Shown one piece after another: positions 17,118-27,247 of a stretch of DNA of 64,000 bases. The notes under the pieces were generated by a model that was given only the letters and a program-made list of their open reading frames with translations, ran no database searches and was not told the DNA's origin. The stretch spans positions 1,054,001-1,118,000 of the forward strand of contig NZ_BRLB01000001.1 in assembly GCF_027923465.1 (NCBI RefSeq), read 5' to 3'. The translations under genes were made by a program, and so were the position numbers. Within the stretch, counting starts at the first letter, position 1. The number at the start of each line of letters is the position of its first letter. This DNA comes from Vallitalea longa (GTDB taxonomy: Bacteria > Bacillota > Clostridia > Lachnospirales > Vallitaleaceae).

Positions 17118-17240
17118 ACAACAAAAGAGGCTATCCTCGTTCCGCAAAGCGGATTAGTCGTTAGGAAAGTTTCCTTAGCTCATATGAAAACGCTCCTATT
17201 TCATATGCTTAAAAATAGGACTTTCCTATAAGATAAAAGA
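17118..17240 (-). repeat. Probable expanded copy C of the dispersed terminator-adjacent repeat
   Basis: Its outer parts resemble copies A and B: AACAAAAGAGGCTA-CCTC at one end and AATAGGACTTTCCTATAAGATAAAA at the other, with about 55 extra bases between. It contains nested hairpins: CCGCAAAGCGG, TAGGAAAGT/ACTTTCCTA and CATATGAAA/TTTCATATG. As with the other copies, it lies directly downstream of a terminator hairpin on the minus strand. Confidence 0.5.
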
Positions 17241-17271
17241 AGGGATTAAGTGCACATGTGCCTTAATCCCT
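17225..17271 (-). terminator. Rho-independent terminator after rplQ
   Basis: Ten-base arms AGGGATTAAG and CTTAATCCCT enclose a self-complementary GCACATGTGC core, followed on the minus strand by TCTTTTATCTTAT. It marks the end of the alpha operon. Confidence 0.75.
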
Positions 17272-17293
17272 ATAATTCTTTACTCATGCAAAA

Positions 17294-17830
17294 TTACACT
17301 AATTCTATGATTACTTCTTCTGCACCGTCACCTCTACGAGGTCCTATTTTAATAATTCTTGTATATCCGCCATTTCTATCTGAATACTTTGGAGCAATCT
17401 CATCAAATAACTTATCAACTAAGTTAACTTGTTTAGTATTTGCTTTTTTACCAGCATTCTTTACAGGCACTTCTTTTACTGGGTATAAAACCTTAAGCAT
17501 TTGTCTACGTGCATGTAATCTAGAAGCGTTATCCTTTTTAATAGTTTTTTCAATTTTATCAAATTCAGTAACTTTTTTACCATCTACTTCATTTTTAACT
17601 CTTTTTCCATCAGCAGTTTTCTTAGGAACTTTTTGAGTTACAGTTACTGTTTCATAATTATCTTTTTCCTTTACGGATAATGCGATTAATTTTTCAGTAA
17701 GTTTGCGAACTTCTTTTGCTTTACTAACTGTAGTTCTAATTTGTCCGTGGTAAATTAGATTAGTCACTTGATTTCTTAGTAATGCTTTTCTTTGGGAAGA
17801 AGTTCTTCCAAGCTTTCTATATCCTGCCAT
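17294..17830 (-). CDS. rplQ: Large ribosomal subunit protein bL17, long form
   Basis: 50S protein near the exit tunnel. The N-terminus ([23 protein letters not shown]) and C-terminus ([25 protein letters not shown]) are typical, but the protein has 178 residues against about 113-130 in most bacteria. The extra 50-60 residues form a lysine-rich segment around positions 65-120 ([16 protein letters not shown]). Long L17 forms occur in several Clostridia. It is the last gene of the alpha operon, 55 bases after rpoA. Confidence 0.95.
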   Translation of the reverse strand: MAGYRKLGRTSSQRKALLRNQVTNLIYHGQIRTTVSKAKEVRKLTEKLIALSVKEKDNYETVTVTQKVPKKTADGKRVKNEVDGKKVTEFDKIEKTIKKDNASRLHARRQMLKVLYPVKEVPVKNAGKKANTKQVNLVDKLFDEIAPKYSDRNGGYTRIIKIGPRRGDGAEEVIIELV

Positions 17831-17885
17831 TTCTGCTTAACCTCCTTTTTTCCAGATGTTATAATATATAAAGACTTAATTAGTA

Positions 17886-18845
17886 TTACTCATCACTGGG
17901 TTTTAGAGATAATCCTAATTCTTTTAATTTCGCCAATACTTCCTCTAAAGACTTACGACCAAGATTACGTACTTTCATCATATCTTCAGATGTTCTATTG
18001 GTAAGTTCTTCAACAGTATTGATACCTGCTCTCTTCAAGCAGTTGTATGAACGAACAGATAGTTCTAATTCATCAATACTCATCTCTAGAACTTTTTCTT
18101 TTTCATCATCTTCCTTTTCAACCATTACTTCAGCATTTTTAGCGTTTTCTGATAGATCTATAAATAGATTAAGATGTTCGCTAAGTACTTTTGCTGCTAA
18201 ACTAACTGATTCATCAGGAGATAATGTTCCATTTGTCCAAACTTCTAAAGTTAATTTATCATAATCAGTTATTTGACCTACACGAGTATTCTCAACTACA
18301 AGGTTAACCCTTTCTACTGGTGTGTAGATAGAATCAACTGGAATAACTCCTATTGGTTGTTCTTCTGATTTATTTTTATCAGCACTAATATAGCCTCTAC
18401 CTTTTGTTATAGTAAGTTCCATGAACAATTTACTATCAGCTCCACCACTAAGTGTAGCAATAGGTAAATCAGGATTAACGATTTCGATATCAGGATCAGC
18501 TTGAATATCTGCCGCAGTTACGACACCTTCACCTTCGAATTCAATATAAGCCACTTTTGGCTCTGGACTATCACTATTATTTTTGATAGCTAAGTGCTTA
18601 AGATTCATAATAACTTCAGTAACATCTTCTTTAACACCTGGTATTGAGGAAAATTCATGCAATACCCCTTCAATCTTAACGCTACTTATAGAAGCACCAG
18701 GTAACGATGATAACATAATTCTACGTAATGAATTACCTAGAGTAGTTCCGAATCCTCTTTCAAGAGGTTCTATAACAAAACGTCCATATCTGTTATCCTC
18801 AGTTATTTCAACGATATCTATTTTTGGTTTTTCAAAATCAAACAT
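17886..18845 (-). CDS. rpoA: RNA polymerase subunit alpha
   Basis: Dimeric scaffold of RNA polymerase, 319 residues. The N-terminal assembly domain includes [28 protein letters not shown]; the C-terminal domain, which binds UP elements and activators, includes [20 protein letters not shown] and [15 protein letters not shown] linker with acidic and charged residues (EKEDDEKEK) joins them. It lies between rpsD and rplQ, with an intercistronic spacer of about 205 bases that can fold. Confidence 0.98.
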   Translation of the reverse strand: MFDFEKPKIDIVEITEDNRYGRFVIEPLERGFGTTLGNSLRRIMLSSLPGASISSVKIEGVLHEFSSIPGVKEDVTEVIMNLKHLAIKNNSDSPEPKVAYIEFEGEGVVTAADIQADPDIEIVNPDLPIATLSGGADSKLFMELTITKGRGYISADKNKSEEQPIGVIPVDSIYTPVERVNLVVENTRVGQITDYDKLTLEVWTNGTLSPDESVSLAAKVLSEHLNLFIDLSENAKNAEVMVEKEDDEKEKVLEMSIDELELSVRSYNCLKRAGINTVEELTNRTSEDMMKVRNLGRKSLEEVLAKLKELGLSLKPSDE

Positions 18846-18917
18846 ATAATGACCCTCCTTTATTCTTTATTTGACCATAGGAATTTATATATTATATAAA
18901 TACCTTTTTCCTATGTA

Positions 18918-18973
18918 GACTTGAAGCGCTAGTTAGCGCTGTGTCCATGCTCTGAGGGTAGTAACATCAAGTC
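18918..18973 (-). other. Structured spacer between rpsD and rpoA
   Basis: Arms GACTTGA (18918-18924) and TCAAGTC (18967-18973) close a region that contains the hairpin AGCGCT-AGTT-AGCGCT (18925-18940). There is no U-tract. It may separate expression of rpoA from the ribosomal genes. Confidence 0.5.
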
Positions 18974-19049
18974 AATTTTTGTGCACACATTTTACTTGAC
19001 TTATAAATTAAATAAATTACTAATATAGATTCTATATGCCTATATATTA

Positions 19050-19676
19050 TTATTTTGAATATAACTCGACAATTAGTGTTTCTTCAACATGAGTATCGAT
19101 TTGTTCTCTAGTTGGAACAGATACAATCTTAATTGTCTTATTTTCTATATCAGCATCTATCCATTCTGGGACAATTCTTGAACTTGTAGTTTCTACAATA
19201 TCCTTAAATCTTTGGATGCTTAATGATTTTTCTTTAACTTCAATAACATCTCCAACTTTTACTTGATATGAAGGAATGTTAACTTTTTTACCATTTACTG
19301 TAATATGATTATGTCTAACCACTTGTCTTGCTTCTGTTCTAGAACGACCAAGACCAGCTCTATATACAACATTATCTAATCTAGTTTCAAGGATTATAAG
19401 TAAGTTCTCACCTGTAATACCTTTTCTTTTATCAGCTGCTGCAAAATAGTTTCTAAATTGTGTTTCTAAAACACCATAGATTCTTTTTGCTTTTTGCTTT
19501 TGTCTTAATTGTAAACCATACTCAGAAACTTTAGTACGTCTCTTTCCATTTTCTCCTGGAGCATAAGGTCTACGATCCATAGCACATTTTCCTGTATAAC
19601 ATCTTTCACCCTTTAAGAAAAGTTTTTCACCTTCTCTACGGCAAAGTCTGCATACTGCACCTCTATATCTTGCCAT
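19050..19676 (-). CDS. rpsD: Small ribosomal subunit protein uS4, zinc-binding form
   Basis: Primary 16S rRNA-binding protein and, in many bacteria, a translational repressor of its own operon. 208 residues. Four cysteines at positions 9, 12, 26 and 31 form a zinc site (the C+ form). An S4 RNA-binding domain follows in the middle ([20 protein letters not shown]). Third gene of the rpsM-rpsK-rpsD-rpoA-rplQ alpha operon, 29 bases after rpsK. Confidence 0.98.
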   Translation of the reverse strand: MARYRGAVCRLCRREGEKLFLKGERCYTGKCAMDRRPYAPGENGKRRTKVSEYGLQLRQKQKAKRIYGVLETQFRNYFAAADKRKGITGENLLIILETRLDNVVYRAGLGRSRTEARQVVRHNHITVNGKKVNIPSYQVKVGDVIEVKEKSLSIQRFKDIVETTSSRIVPEWIDADIENKTIKIVSVPTREQIDTHVEETLIVELYSK

Positions 19677-19704
19677 TTTATATTACACCTCCTAGCCGAT
19701 TCGA

Positions 19705-20100
19705 TTATACTCTTCTACGTTTTGGTGGACGACAACCATTATGTGGTACTGGTGTCACGTCTTTTATACTTGTAACTTCTAGTCCAGCAGCTTGAAGTGC
19801 TCTGATAGCAGCTTCTCTTCCTGAACCTGGTCCTTTAACCATTACTTCAACTATTTTTAAACCATGTATCATTGCTGCTTTTGCAGCAGTGTCAGCTGCC
19901 ATTTGAGCAGCATATGGTGTAGATTTTCTTGAACCTCTAAATCCAAGTCCTCCAGCGCTTGCCCATGAAATTGCATTTCCTTGAGAATCTGTCAACGTAA
20001 CAATTGTATTATTAAATGTTGATTTGATATGCGCTTGTCCACGTTCAATATGCTTCTTCACACGCTTTTTGGTCCCTCTTTTGGACACTTTCTTTGCCAT
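19705..20100 (-). CDS. rpsK: Small ribosomal subunit protein uS11
   Basis: 30S platform protein, 131 residues, full length. Typical segments are [19 protein letters not shown] and the C-terminal [10 protein letters not shown]. Located between rpsM and rpsD with short spacers and GGAGG ribosome-binding sites. Confidence 0.98.
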   Translation of the reverse strand: MAKKVSKRGTKKRVKKHIERGQAHIKSTFNNTIVTLTDSQGNAISWASAGGLGFRGSRKSTPYAAQMAADTAAKAAMIHGLKIVEVMVKGPGSGREAAIRALQAAGLEVTSIKDVTPVPHNGCRPPKRRRV

Positions 20101-20121
20101 TAATCAAACCTCCCTTATGGG

Positions 20122-20493
20122 TTATTTTTTCTTATTAGCTACTGTTCTTTTTGGTCCTTTTCTTGTTCTTGCATTCGTTTTAGTCTTTTGTCCTCTAACA
20201 GGAAGACCTCTTCTATGACGAATACCACGATAACATCCTATTTCCATTAAACGTTTGATGTTTAATGCTCTTTCTCTTCTAAGATCTCCTTCAACTAATT
20301 GAGTATTGTTGTCGATGACTTCACGAATCTTTGCTGCTTCGTCGTCAGTTAAATCTCTTACTCTTGTATCCGGATTAATTCCTGCTTCTTTTAATATACG
20401 ATTAGAGCTTGCTCTACCAATACCATAAATATATGTTAGACCAATTTCTACACGTTTTTCTCTTGGTAAATCAACACCAGCAATACGAGCCAT
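20122..20493 (-). CDS. rpsM: Small ribosomal subunit protein uS13
   Basis: 30S head protein contacting the 50S subunit and P-site tRNA, 123 residues. It starts [20 protein letters not shown] and ends with the basic tail [15 protein letters not shown]. The ATG at 20493 is the real start: GGAGGTGTGAAATACAC precedes it, while an open frame extending 41 residues further upstream is not conserved in sequence. First gene of the alpha operon, after a 500-base spacer. Confidence 0.97.
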   Translation of the reverse strand: MARIAGVDLPREKRVEIGLTYIYGIGRASSNRILKEAGINPDTRVRDLTDDEAAKIREVIDNNTQLVEGDLRRERALNIKRLMEIGCYRGIRHRRGLPVRGQKTKTNARTRKGPKRTVANKKK

Positions 20494-20994
20494 GTGTATT
20501 TCACACCTCCGTTTTTTAAGATAAGGAATGAATAATAATCTAATGCGGTGAGATATTAGATAAATATTATTCCAACATATTTGTTTCGCAATATCAAATG
20601 ATTTAGTGAGAATCATTTAATTAGTATTTTTAAATTTTCCGTAACAACTCTAGAACAACACATCCTGGTGAGTCATTACTCAGCCGCTTATATCTTACTT
20701 CCCAAGATTCATAATTACCTATAATTATTAGCCTTGAAAATGTAATTCATAATTGATCTCTAGAAAAATATGAATAAATTTTTCTAGATTTTTGCATAAT
20801 ATCACAATTAGTAATTATATACTATCTTATGGCTATATGCAATACTTTTTTAGATTTTTAACAAAACTTATATATTTTATACAGTACTGTTAATCTTTGG
20901 TTTTCTTCTTCATCTATAATTCTATTTTATTCTATATACGTATCACCGTTTATAGAATCTCAGTAAGGGAATCTAGAACATGTTAATATACTGC
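20494..20994 (-). promoter_or_regulatory. Long structured spacer between rpmJ and rpsM (alpha operon leader region)
   Basis: The 500 bases contain no gene with a start codon and ribosome-binding site. Several hairpins can form: TCTAAT/ATTAGA inside AATAAT/ATTATT (20533-20575), AAATGATT/AATCATTT (about 20595-20620), TGAGT-CATT-ACTCA in a GC-richer core near 20665-20700, and CTAGAAAAAT/ATTTTTCTAG (20760-20787). In other bacteria S4 represses the alpha operon at this position; an S4-responsive leader is possible but not shown. No clear promoter was found. Confidence 0.4.
20760..20794 (+). terminator. Terminator-like hairpin antisense to the operon
   Basis: Ten-base arms CTAGAAAAAT/ATTTTTCTAG with an eight-base loop are followed by ATTTTTG on the plus strand. 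There is no plus-strand gene here, so it could stop antisense transcription. Confidence 0.4.
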
Positions 20995-21108
20995 TCAACC
21001 TTGTTTTTGCTTATGTTTTGGGTTTTCACAGATAACACGAACTCTACCTTTTCTTTTAATTACCTTACATTTTTCACACATAGGTTTTACGGATGCTCTT
21101 ACTTTCAT
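20995..21108 (-). CDS. rpmJ: Large ribosomal subunit protein bL36, zinc-ribbon form
   Basis: Smallest 50S protein, 37 residues: starts [16 protein letters not shown] and ends NPKHKQKQG. Cys11, Cys14, Cys27 and His32 form the zinc ribbon. It is too short for standard open-frame thresholds but is at its canonical place between infA and rpsM, with AGGAGCAAAATCAG as the upstream site. Confidence 0.97.
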   Translation of the reverse strand: MKVRASVKPMCEKCKVIKRKGRVRVICENPKHKQKQG

Positions 21109-21293
21109 CTGATTTTGCTCCTTCCTAAACAATTGAGTTTTGTTTGTGTCTATCAATGCTTAAGATTTTTGTGTTCAATATTGTATCATTATAATTAAAC
21201 ACTCTGTTAAATTGTTGACCTTATTAAGGCCATTCATTCAACTTGTATCAAACAATATCAATCGTTATTTTGCTAATTACTAAAGTTACCTCA

Positions 21294-21512
21294 TTATTTG
21301 TCTCTCCAAATAATTCTTCCCTTAGTTAAATCATATGGAGAAAGTTCAACTGTTACTTTGTCACCAGGTAAAATCCTTATATAATTCATTCTTAACTTAC
21401 CGCTTATGTGAGCTAAGATTTTATGTCCATTCTCAAGCTCAACTTGAAACATTGCATTAGGTAACTTCTCTAATACAGTTCCTTCTACTTCTATTACATC
21501 TTTTTTTGACAT
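21294..21512 (-). CDS. infA: Translation initiation factor IF-1
   Basis: Binds the 30S A site during initiation. 72 residues forming a single OB fold ([20 protein letters not shown]...). The ATG at 21512 is supported by GGAGGAGGTTGATAAA; an upstream extension is not part of the family. Followed by a spacer of 185 bases before rpmJ, which contains the short hairpin GACCTTATTAAGGCC. Confidence 0.97.
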   Translation of the reverse strand: MSKKDVIEVEGTVLEKLPNAMFQVELENGHKILAHISGKLRMNYIRILPGDKVTVELSPYDLTKGRIIWRDK

Positions 21513-21532
21513 TTTATCAACCTCCTCCACCA

Positions 21533-21808
21533 TTAACTTTGGTCGTTAACTTTGTAAACAGCTAAATTTCTTCTTATCTCAACATTTGTAACTTTTTTAT
21601 CTCTTATCAATTTATCTTTGATCTCATGTATCACATGATTAGTAGGTTGTATATGCTTTACTTTCTTTTGCTTAGGTTTTTCAATACGTCTTAAATTACC
21701 ATCCGCTAAATAAGCATATTCGCCTTGTATATTTATTATGACAAATATTTTGTCTTTATCTCTTCCGGCCTTCGATTTTACTACTTGACCATATTGTAAT
21801 TCGTTCAT
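21533..21808 (-). CDS. KOW-domain RNA-binding protein
   Basis: A 91-residue protein with an N-terminal KOW motif ([20 protein letters not shown]) and a basic tail. Clostridia carry this gene regularly between map and infA in the spc operon; it resembles the L14e/L27e family of archaeal and eukaryotic ribosomal proteins. A ribosome-associated role is inferred from fold and context only. Confidence 0.88.
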   Translation of the reverse strand: MNELQYGQVVKSKAGRDKDKIFVIINIQGEYAYLADGNLRRIEKPKQKKVKHIQPTNHVIHEIKDKLIRDKKVTNVEIRRNLAVYKVNDQS

Positions 21809-21825
21809 AGTATAACACCTCAGCC

Positions 21826-22575
21826 TTATATGGTAAGAAGTTCATAACCATCTTTAGTTATATAGATAGTATTTTCATAGTGAGCTGATAGAGAACCATC
21901 CATAGTTACTACAGTCCAATCATCATCTAACCATCTAACTTCATACCTTCCAATATTAATCATTGGTTCTACTGCAATTACCATTCCTTTTAGAAGTTTA
22001 GGACCTCTTCCAATTATTTTATAATTTGGAACTTGAGGTTCTTCGTGTAGTTTACGTCCAACACCATGTCCAACTAAGTCTCTAACAACAGAATAGCCTC
22101 TTTCTTCAACATAGTTTTGAATAGCTGATGAAATCTGATGTAAATGATTACCTTCTTTTATAACTTTCAAACCTTCAAAAAAGCTTTGTTTAGTTACATC
22201 AATAAGGTTTCTAGCTTCTTCGCTTATTTCACCAACACCATGTGTTCTAGCAGCATCGCCGTGATACCCATTATAATAAGCTCCAATATCCAAACTTATT
22301 ATATCGCCTTCTTTTAAAATTCTTTTCTTACATGGAATACCATGCACAACCTCTTCATTAATAGAGGCACAAATGCTAGCTGGATAACCGTTATAATTTT
22401 TAAAAGACGGAATGGCATTTTTGCTTAGAATATACTTTTCAGCAGCCCTATCCAGGTCAAGTGTAGATATTCCTGGTTTTATCATTGATTCTAGTAATTC
22501 ATGAGTTTCAGCTACTATTTTACCTGCTTTTCTCATGATTGCTATTTCTTCGTCGGTTTTAATTGTTATTGACAT
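21826..22575 (-). CDS. map: Type I methionine aminopeptidase
   Basis: Removes the N-terminal methionine from nascent proteins. 249 residues with the five metal ligands in place: the two aspartates in SLDIGAYYNGYHGDAARTHG, the histidine in VGHGVGRKLHEEP, and glutamates in AVEPMINIG and YENTIYIT. There is no N-terminal zinc extension. Its ribosome-binding site (AGGAGCG) overlaps the end of adk, four bases away. Confidence 0.97.
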   Translation of the reverse strand: MSITIKTDEEIAIMRKAGKIVAETHELLESMIKPGISTLDLDRAAEKYILSKNAIPSFKNYNGYPASICASINEEVVHGIPCKKRILKEGDIISLDIGAYYNGYHGDAARTHGVGEISEEARNLIDVTKQSFFEGLKVIKEGNHLHQISSAIQNYVEERGYSVVRDLVGHGVGRKLHEEPQVPNYKIIGRGPKLLKGMVIAVEPMINIGRYEVRWLDDDWTVVTMDGSLSAHYENTIYITKDGYELLTI

Positions 22576-22579
22576 ATAC

Positions 22580-23224
22580 TTACGCTCCTAAAATTTCTAC
22601 AATACTCTTAGTAACATCATCAATGTCAACTGTTCCATCAACAGTTATTAAGATATTTTTTGCTTCATAATAGTCTATTAATGGACTAGTTTGTTTGTGA
22701 TAAACATCTAGTCTTTTGAGTACTGTCTCTTCTTTATCATCATCTCTAAGTATCAGTTCTCTCGTACAGTTATCACAAATATTTTCCTTTTTTGGTGGAT
22801 TATACTTTATATGATAAGTTGCACCGCAATTTAGACATGCCCTTCTACCAGACATTCTTCTTACTATATTTTCATCAGGCACATCAATATTGATTGCATA
22901 ATTAATTTTAGTCTTCATAGATTTTAGTGCTTCATCTAAACTTTCAGCTTGAGGAATTGTTCTTGGAAAGCCATCTAATATGAAACCTTCTTTACAATCT
23001 TCTTGTAAAAGTCTATCAGCAACTATATCTACAACCAACTCATCTGGAACCAATAAGCCTTTGTCTATATATCCTTTAGCTTTTATTCCAAGATCAGTTT
23101 TGTTTTTTATATTATCTCTAAAGATATCACCTGTTGAAATGTGCGGAATATTATATTTCGCTGCTACCCTTTTTGCTTGTGTTCCTTTTCCAGCACCAGG
23201 AGCACCTAACATAATTAATCTCAT
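22580..23224 (-). CDS. adk: Adenylate kinase, zinc-lid form
   Basis: Interconverts ATP, AMP and ADP. 214 residues with P-loop GAPGAGKGTQ at residues 7-16, the AMP-site motif DGFPRT, and a long lid with four cysteines (CLNCGATY...CDNC) that bind zinc, usual in Gram-positive bacteria. ATG at 23224 follows GGAGGTTATAAA; an upstream extension is not conserved. Between secY and map as usual. Confidence 0.97.
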   Translation of the reverse strand: MRLIMLGAPGAGKGTQAKRVAAKYNIPHISTGDIFRDNIKNKTDLGIKAKGYIDKGLLVPDELVVDIVADRLLQEDCKEGFILDGFPRTIPQAESLDEALKSMKTKINYAINIDVPDENIVRRMSGRRACLNCGATYHIKYNPPKKENICDNCTRELILRDDDKEETVLKRLDVYHKQTSPLIDYYEAKNILITVDGTVDIDDVTKSIVEILGA

Positions 23225-23324
23225 TTTATAACCTCCAAAGTTTATGCAAGTCATAGATTATAGTTGTTTAGATTTAGAATGAAGATAGAATATTATTTTC
23301 TTACTTCATTCTTAATCTATTCAT

Positions 23325-24596
23325 CTATGCATTTAAAAAACCTTTATAATGTCTCATAACCATTTGGGATTCAATTTGTTTAATTGTCTCAAGTGCAACA
23401 CCTACAACGATAATAAGTGATGTACCACCAAATGTAACATTCATAGCGAATGCTTTTGATAATATTACTGGAAGTAAAGCTATAAGTGCTAAAGCTAAAG
23501 CTCCAATCAATACTATTTTATTAAGTACATTTGTCATATAATCAATAGTTGGCTTTCCTGGTCTGATACCTGGAACAAAGCCACCATTCTTTTTCATGTT
23601 ATTAGCAACTTCAATTGGATTAAATATAATTGAAGTATAAAAATAAGCAAAGAATAGTATCAATACAAAATATAAAATAGCTCCGGACCAATTAGTGATA
23701 TTGAGGAAATTAATTACAGAAGCCCAAAATCCTTCAGGTTCTCCAAAGAATCTTGTTATTGTTCCAGGAAACTGTAATAAAGATGAAGCAAAGATAACTG
23801 GAATAACTCCTGCCATATTTACTTTTAATGGTATATGTGTAGATTGTCCACCATATACTTTTCTTCCTTGCATTCTCTTAGCATATTGAACCGGAATTCT
23901 TCTTTCACCAAGTTGTATTAATACAACAAACGCAACCATTAGTACATATATGATTAATAATATAATTACAGGAATTAATTTGTTAGCATCTGTAGCATAT
24001 TCATATAATGATTGAGTTCCATATGGTAATCTTGATATTATATTAATAAAGATAATTAATGAAATACCATTTCCTACACCTTTTACTGTTATTTGTTCTC
24101 CAACCCACATTAAGAAGGCAGTACCAGCAGTCATTGCAGTAACAGCTATAATGACTGATATTATATTATAATCGTAGAATAATGTTCTTCCAAGTCCAAT
24201 TGAAATAGCAATTGATTGTAATAAAGCTAATATAATAGTACCGTATCTTGTAAGTTTTGCAATTTTCTTACGTCCTTCTTCTCCTTCTTTTTGCATTTCT
24301 TCAAGTTTTGGAACTGCAATAGTAAGAAGGTTCATGATGATTGATGATGTAATGTATGGAGTAATACCCATAGCAAACAATGTCATATCTTTGAACGCAC
24401 CACCGGAAAATGCATTAAACATTTGGAATAGGCCACTATCATCTGCTTGATTAAACATTTGTTGAACAACTTCAGGATTAATTAATGGTATCCTAATATG
24501 TGCTCCTATACGGATAGCAAAAAACATTAACATAGTGTATATTATCTTTTTTCTTAAATCAGGTACTTTAAATGCATCACGAAGTGTTTTAAACAT
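23325..24596 (-). CDS. secY: Protein translocase subunit SecY
   Basis: Channel-forming subunit of the Sec translocase, 423 residues, ten membrane helices. Recognisable parts are the plug-region start (AFSGGAFKDMTLFAMGITPYITSSII) and the cytoplasmic loops QYAKRMQGRKVYGGQSTHIP and MKKNGGFVPGIRPGKPT that contact the ribosome and SecA. It starts directly at the rplO stop (TAGATG), so the two are translationally coupled. SecE is encoded at 52.3 kb. Confidence 0.98.
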   Translation of the reverse strand: MFKTLRDAFKVPDLRKKIIYTMLMFFAIRIGAHIRIPLINPEVVQQMFNQADDSGLFQMFNAFSGGAFKDMTLFAMGITPYITSSIIMNLLTIAVPKLEEMQKEGEEGRKKIAKLTRYGTIILALLQSIAISIGLGRTLFYDYNIISVIIAVTAMTAGTAFLMWVGEQITVKGVGNGISLIIFINIISRLPYGTQSLYEYATDANKLIPVIILLIIYVLMVAFVVLIQLGERRIPVQYAKRMQGRKVYGGQSTHIPLKVNMAGVIPVIFASSLLQFPGTITRFFGEPEGFWASVINFLNITNWSGAILYFVLILFFAYFYTSIIFNPIEVANNMKKNGGFVPGIRPGKPTIDYMTNVLNKIVLIGALALALIALLPVILSKAFAMNVTFGGTSLIIVVGVALETIKQIESQMVMRHYKGFLNA

Positions 24597-25037
24597 CTAA
24601 ACCACCTCTGCTTTCCCGCCAGCGGCTTCGATTTTTTCAATTGCTGTTTTGCTAAATGCATTAGCTTTTACAGTAAGTTTCTTAGTTAAATCGCCATTGC
24701 CTAATATTTTAACACCGTCTCTAGGATTTTTAACAACGCCTTGTTCAATTAAAGTTTCAACAGATACTGTTGCATCTGCTTCGAATCTATTCAAGACATC
24801 AACATTAATTCCAACGATTTCTTTTGAGTTTCTACAAGTAAAACCTCTTTTTGGAAGTCTTCTATATAATGGCATTTGACCCCCTTCAAATCCAAGTCTT
24901 ACGCCACCACCTGAACGAGATTTTTGTCCATTTTGTCCTCTTCCTGCAGTCTTACCGTTTCCAGAAGCATGACCTCTTCCTTTTCTGAAACTTGCTCTCT
25001 TTGAACCTTTTGCTGGTTTTAATTCTGTCAAATTCAT
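24597..25037 (-). CDS. rplO: Large ribosomal subunit protein uL15
   Basis: Late-assembly 50S protein, 146 residues. Its glycine/arginine-rich N-terminal extension ([20 protein letters not shown]) threads into 23S rRNA. Located between rpmD and secY, abutting secY without a gap. Confidence 0.98.
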   Translation of the reverse strand: MNLTELKPAKGSKRASFRKGRGHASGNGKTAGRGQNGQKSRSGGGVRLGFEGGQMPLYRRLPKRGFTCRNSKEIVGINVDVLNRFEADATVSVETLIEQGVVKNPRDGVKILGNGDLTKKLTVKANAFSKTAIEKIEAAGGKAEVV

Positions 25038-25069
25038 GCTGTTACACCTCCTTGCTTATTTTAACCCGA

Positions 25070-25252
25070 TTAAACTTCTTCTACTTTTACTAAATGTTGT
25101 ATAGCATTGACCATACCTCTAATTGCTTCATTATCTTTTTGTTCAACAGTTTTATGAAGTTTAGTTAAGCCTAAAGCTTCTGCTGTTTTTCTATGTTTAG
25201 GAATGGCTCCAATTGTGGATTTAACTAAAGTAATTCTTAATTTATTTGCCAT
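25070..25252 (-). CDS. rpmD: Large ribosomal subunit protein uL30
   Basis: 50S protein of 60 residues ([25 protein letters not shown]), the compact bacterial form. Lies 12 bases after rpsE and 33 before rplO. Confidence 0.97.
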   Translation of the reverse strand: MANKLRITLVKSTIGAIPKHRKTAEALGLTKLHKTVEQKDNEAIRGMVNAIQHLVKVEEV

Positions 25253-25264
25253 CTTGGTTCCCTC

Positions 25265-25774
25265 CTATCCTAAAAGCTCTTCAATTGATTTTCCACGAAG
25301 TTTTGCTACTTCTTCAGGAGTTTTAAGTCCGTCAAGTCCTGCAACAGTAGCTGTTACTACATTATTTTTATTATTTGATCCTAATGATTTTGTTCTGATA
25401 TTCTTAATTCCTGCAAGTTCAAGTACGGCACGAGCAGGTCCACCAGCTATAACACCTGTTCCTTCTGGTGCTCTTTTCATTAAGACGGAAGCACTTCCGA
25501 ATTTACCGATAAAATCGTGAGGAATACTACCATTTTCATCTATAGGAACTTCAATAAGTCTTTTCTTAGCGTCGTCGATACCTTTACGAATAGCATCAGG
25601 AATTTCTGTAGCTTTTCCTACACCTGCGCCTACATGCCCATTCTCATCTCCGACCACTACTAAAGCTGCAAAACGGAAGTTACGACCTCCCTTTACTACC
25701 TTAGTAACACGTCTTATTGATACTACTTTTTCTCTTAGATCTAGCTTACTAGCATCAATCATTGTACGCTTCAT
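25265..25774 (-). CDS. rpsE: Small ribosomal subunit protein uS5
   Basis: 30S protein important for decoding accuracy, 169 residues. The double-stranded-RNA-binding part ([19 protein letters not shown]) and the C-terminal domain ([19 protein letters not shown]) are intact, and no known spectinomycin-resistance deletion is visible in the VVKGG loop. Confidence 0.98.
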   Translation of the reverse strand: MKRTMIDASKLDLREKVVSIRRVTKVVKGGRNFRFAALVVVGDENGHVGAGVGKATEIPDAIRKGIDDAKKRLIEVPIDENGSIPHDFIGKFGSASVLMKRAPEGTGVIAGGPARAVLELAGIKNIRTKSLGSNNKNNVVTATVAGLDGLKTPEEVAKLRGKSIEELLG

Positions 25775-25790
25775 GCTTTTACCTCCTTAC

Positions 25791-26159
25791 TTAGAATTTT
25801 AATCCAGCTTCTCTTGCTGAATCTGCTAATGCTTTTACTTTACCTTGATAAATGTATCCGCCTCTATCAAAAATTACTTCTTTGACACCTTTTTCTACAG
25901 CTCTTTTAGCAACAGTTTCTCCAACAAGAGTTGCTGCAGCTACATTATTAGTTTTTTCTAAATTACTTTTAATGTCTTTTTCTACTGTAGAAGCAGCTGC
26001 TAAAGTATGACCTGTTAAGTCATCAATAACTTGCGCATACATATGTTTGTCACTTCTAAAAACCACTAAACGAGGTCTTTCTGAAGTACCAGTAATATTA
26101 TTACGTAATCTTCTATGCTTCTTAACACGGACTTTAGTTCGTGATGTTTTCTTTATCAT
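25791..26159 (-). CDS. rplR: Large ribosomal subunit protein uL18
   Basis: 5S rRNA-binding protein, 122 residues from the ATG at 26159. That start is preferred because GGGGTG lies seven bases upstream; an in-frame GTG three codons earlier overlaps the site itself. Typical motifs are [20 protein letters not shown] and the C-terminal [24 protein letters not shown]. Confidence 0.96.
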   Translation of the reverse strand: MIKKTSRTKVRVKKHRRLRNNITGTSERPRLVVFRSDKHMYAQVIDDLTGHTLAAASTVEKDIKSNLEKTNNVAAATLVGETVAKRAVEKGVKEVIFDRGGYIYQGKVKALADSAREAGLKF

Positions 26160-26183
26160 GGATTTCACCCCTTTACTATTTTA

Positions 26184-26717
26184 CTATTTACCAGTTTCTT
26201 TACGTCTAATAACTTCATTAGCGTATTTGATTCCTTTGCCTTTGTATGGCTCAGGTGGTCTCTTAAATCTTATTTCCGCTGCGTATTGACCTACTCTTGC
26301 TTTGTCAATTCCTTTTACGATAATAACATTTTGTCCTTCTACAACTGCTTCAAGACCTTCTGGATCTTCCATTTCAACTGGATGTGAATATCCTAAAGAT
26401 AATACTAATTTCTTTCCTTTTTTCTGTGCTCTATAACCAACACCATTGATCTCTAATTTCTTTTCGTAACCTTTAGTTACTCCTTCAATCATGTTTGCAA
26501 CTAGAGTTCTAGTTAAACCATGTAATGATTTCATTTTCTTTAAATCATTTGGTCTATTTACAACTACTTGGTTTTCTTCTTTAGAAATTAACATTTCTTT
26601 TGGTAATTGTTGTTCTAAAGTACCTTTTGCCCCTTTAACAGTGACATAGTTGCTCTCTGTAACACTTACTTCCACTCCTGCTGGGATCTCTACAGGTAAT
26701 TTACCAATACGTGACAT
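26184..26717 (-). CDS. rplF: Large ribosomal subunit protein uL6
   Basis: 50S protein near the factor-binding site, 177 residues made of two repeated folds. It starts [17 protein letters not shown] and ends [24 protein letters not shown], both characteristic. In spc order between rpsH and rplR. Confidence 0.98.
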   Translation of the reverse strand: MSRIGKLPVEIPAGVEVSVTESNYVTVKGAKGTLEQQLPKEMLISKEENQVVVNRPNDLKKMKSLHGLTRTLVANMIEGVTKGYEKKLEINGVGYRAQKKGKKLVLSLGYSHPVEMEDPEGLEAVVEGQNVIIVKGIDKARVGQYAAEIRFKRPPEPYKGKGIKYANEVIRRKETGK

Positions 26718-26815
26718 GCTTGCACCTCCTCGGATTAAATACCTTTGCTTATTATTATAAGCAAAGCTTCATCCATTTTATTATATTTTATAAGTCTATT
26801 TTTCCAGATTAATAA

Positions 26816-27217
26816 TTACCAAATAAAAGCAATTACTTCTCCACCTACATTTTGTTTTCTAGCTTCTTTATCAGTAATGATTCCTTTATTAGTTGAGATG
26901 ATAGCAGTTCCAAGTCCACCTAAAACTTTTGGTAACTCATCTTTGCCTGCATATACTCTAAGTCCAGGTTTAGAAATTTTCTTAATTCCTGCGATTACTT
27001 TTTCATTTTTATCTCTACCATATTTCATTTCAACACGGATTGTTTTAATTAAACCGTCTTCTATTAATTTATATCCTTTAACGTACCCTTCATTTACTAA
27101 AATATCAGCAACTGCTTGCTTCATTTTTGAAGCAGGTACATCTACAAAATCATGTTTAGCAGTATTTCCATTACGGATTCTTGTTAACATATCTGCGATT
27201 GGATCACTCATTGTCAT
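26816..27217 (-). CDS. rpsH: Small ribosomal subunit protein uS8
   Basis: 16S rRNA-binding protein of the 30S body, 133 residues ([14 protein letters not shown] at the start, [22 protein letters not shown] near the end). In E. coli S8 represses the spc operon by binding rplE mRNA; whether this happens here is unknown. The start ATG follows AGGAGGCCACAAATT. Confidence 0.97.
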   Translation of the reverse strand: MTMSDPIADMLTRIRNGNTAKHDFVDVPASKMKQAVADILVNEGYVKGYKLIEDGLIKTIRVEMKYGRDKNEKVIAGIKKISKPGLRVYAGKDELPKVLGGLGTAIISTNKGIITDKEARKQNVGGEVIAFIW

Positions 27218-27247
27218 AATTTGTGGCCTCCTTCCTATTACTAAATC

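Noticed and set aside
20640..20735. A minus-strand frame in the rpmJ-rpsM gap reads YESWEVRYKRLSNDSPG and onward like a protein fragment.
   Set aside because: It is only about 37 codons long, has no ATG, GTG or TTG start and no ribosome-binding site, and I recognise no family.
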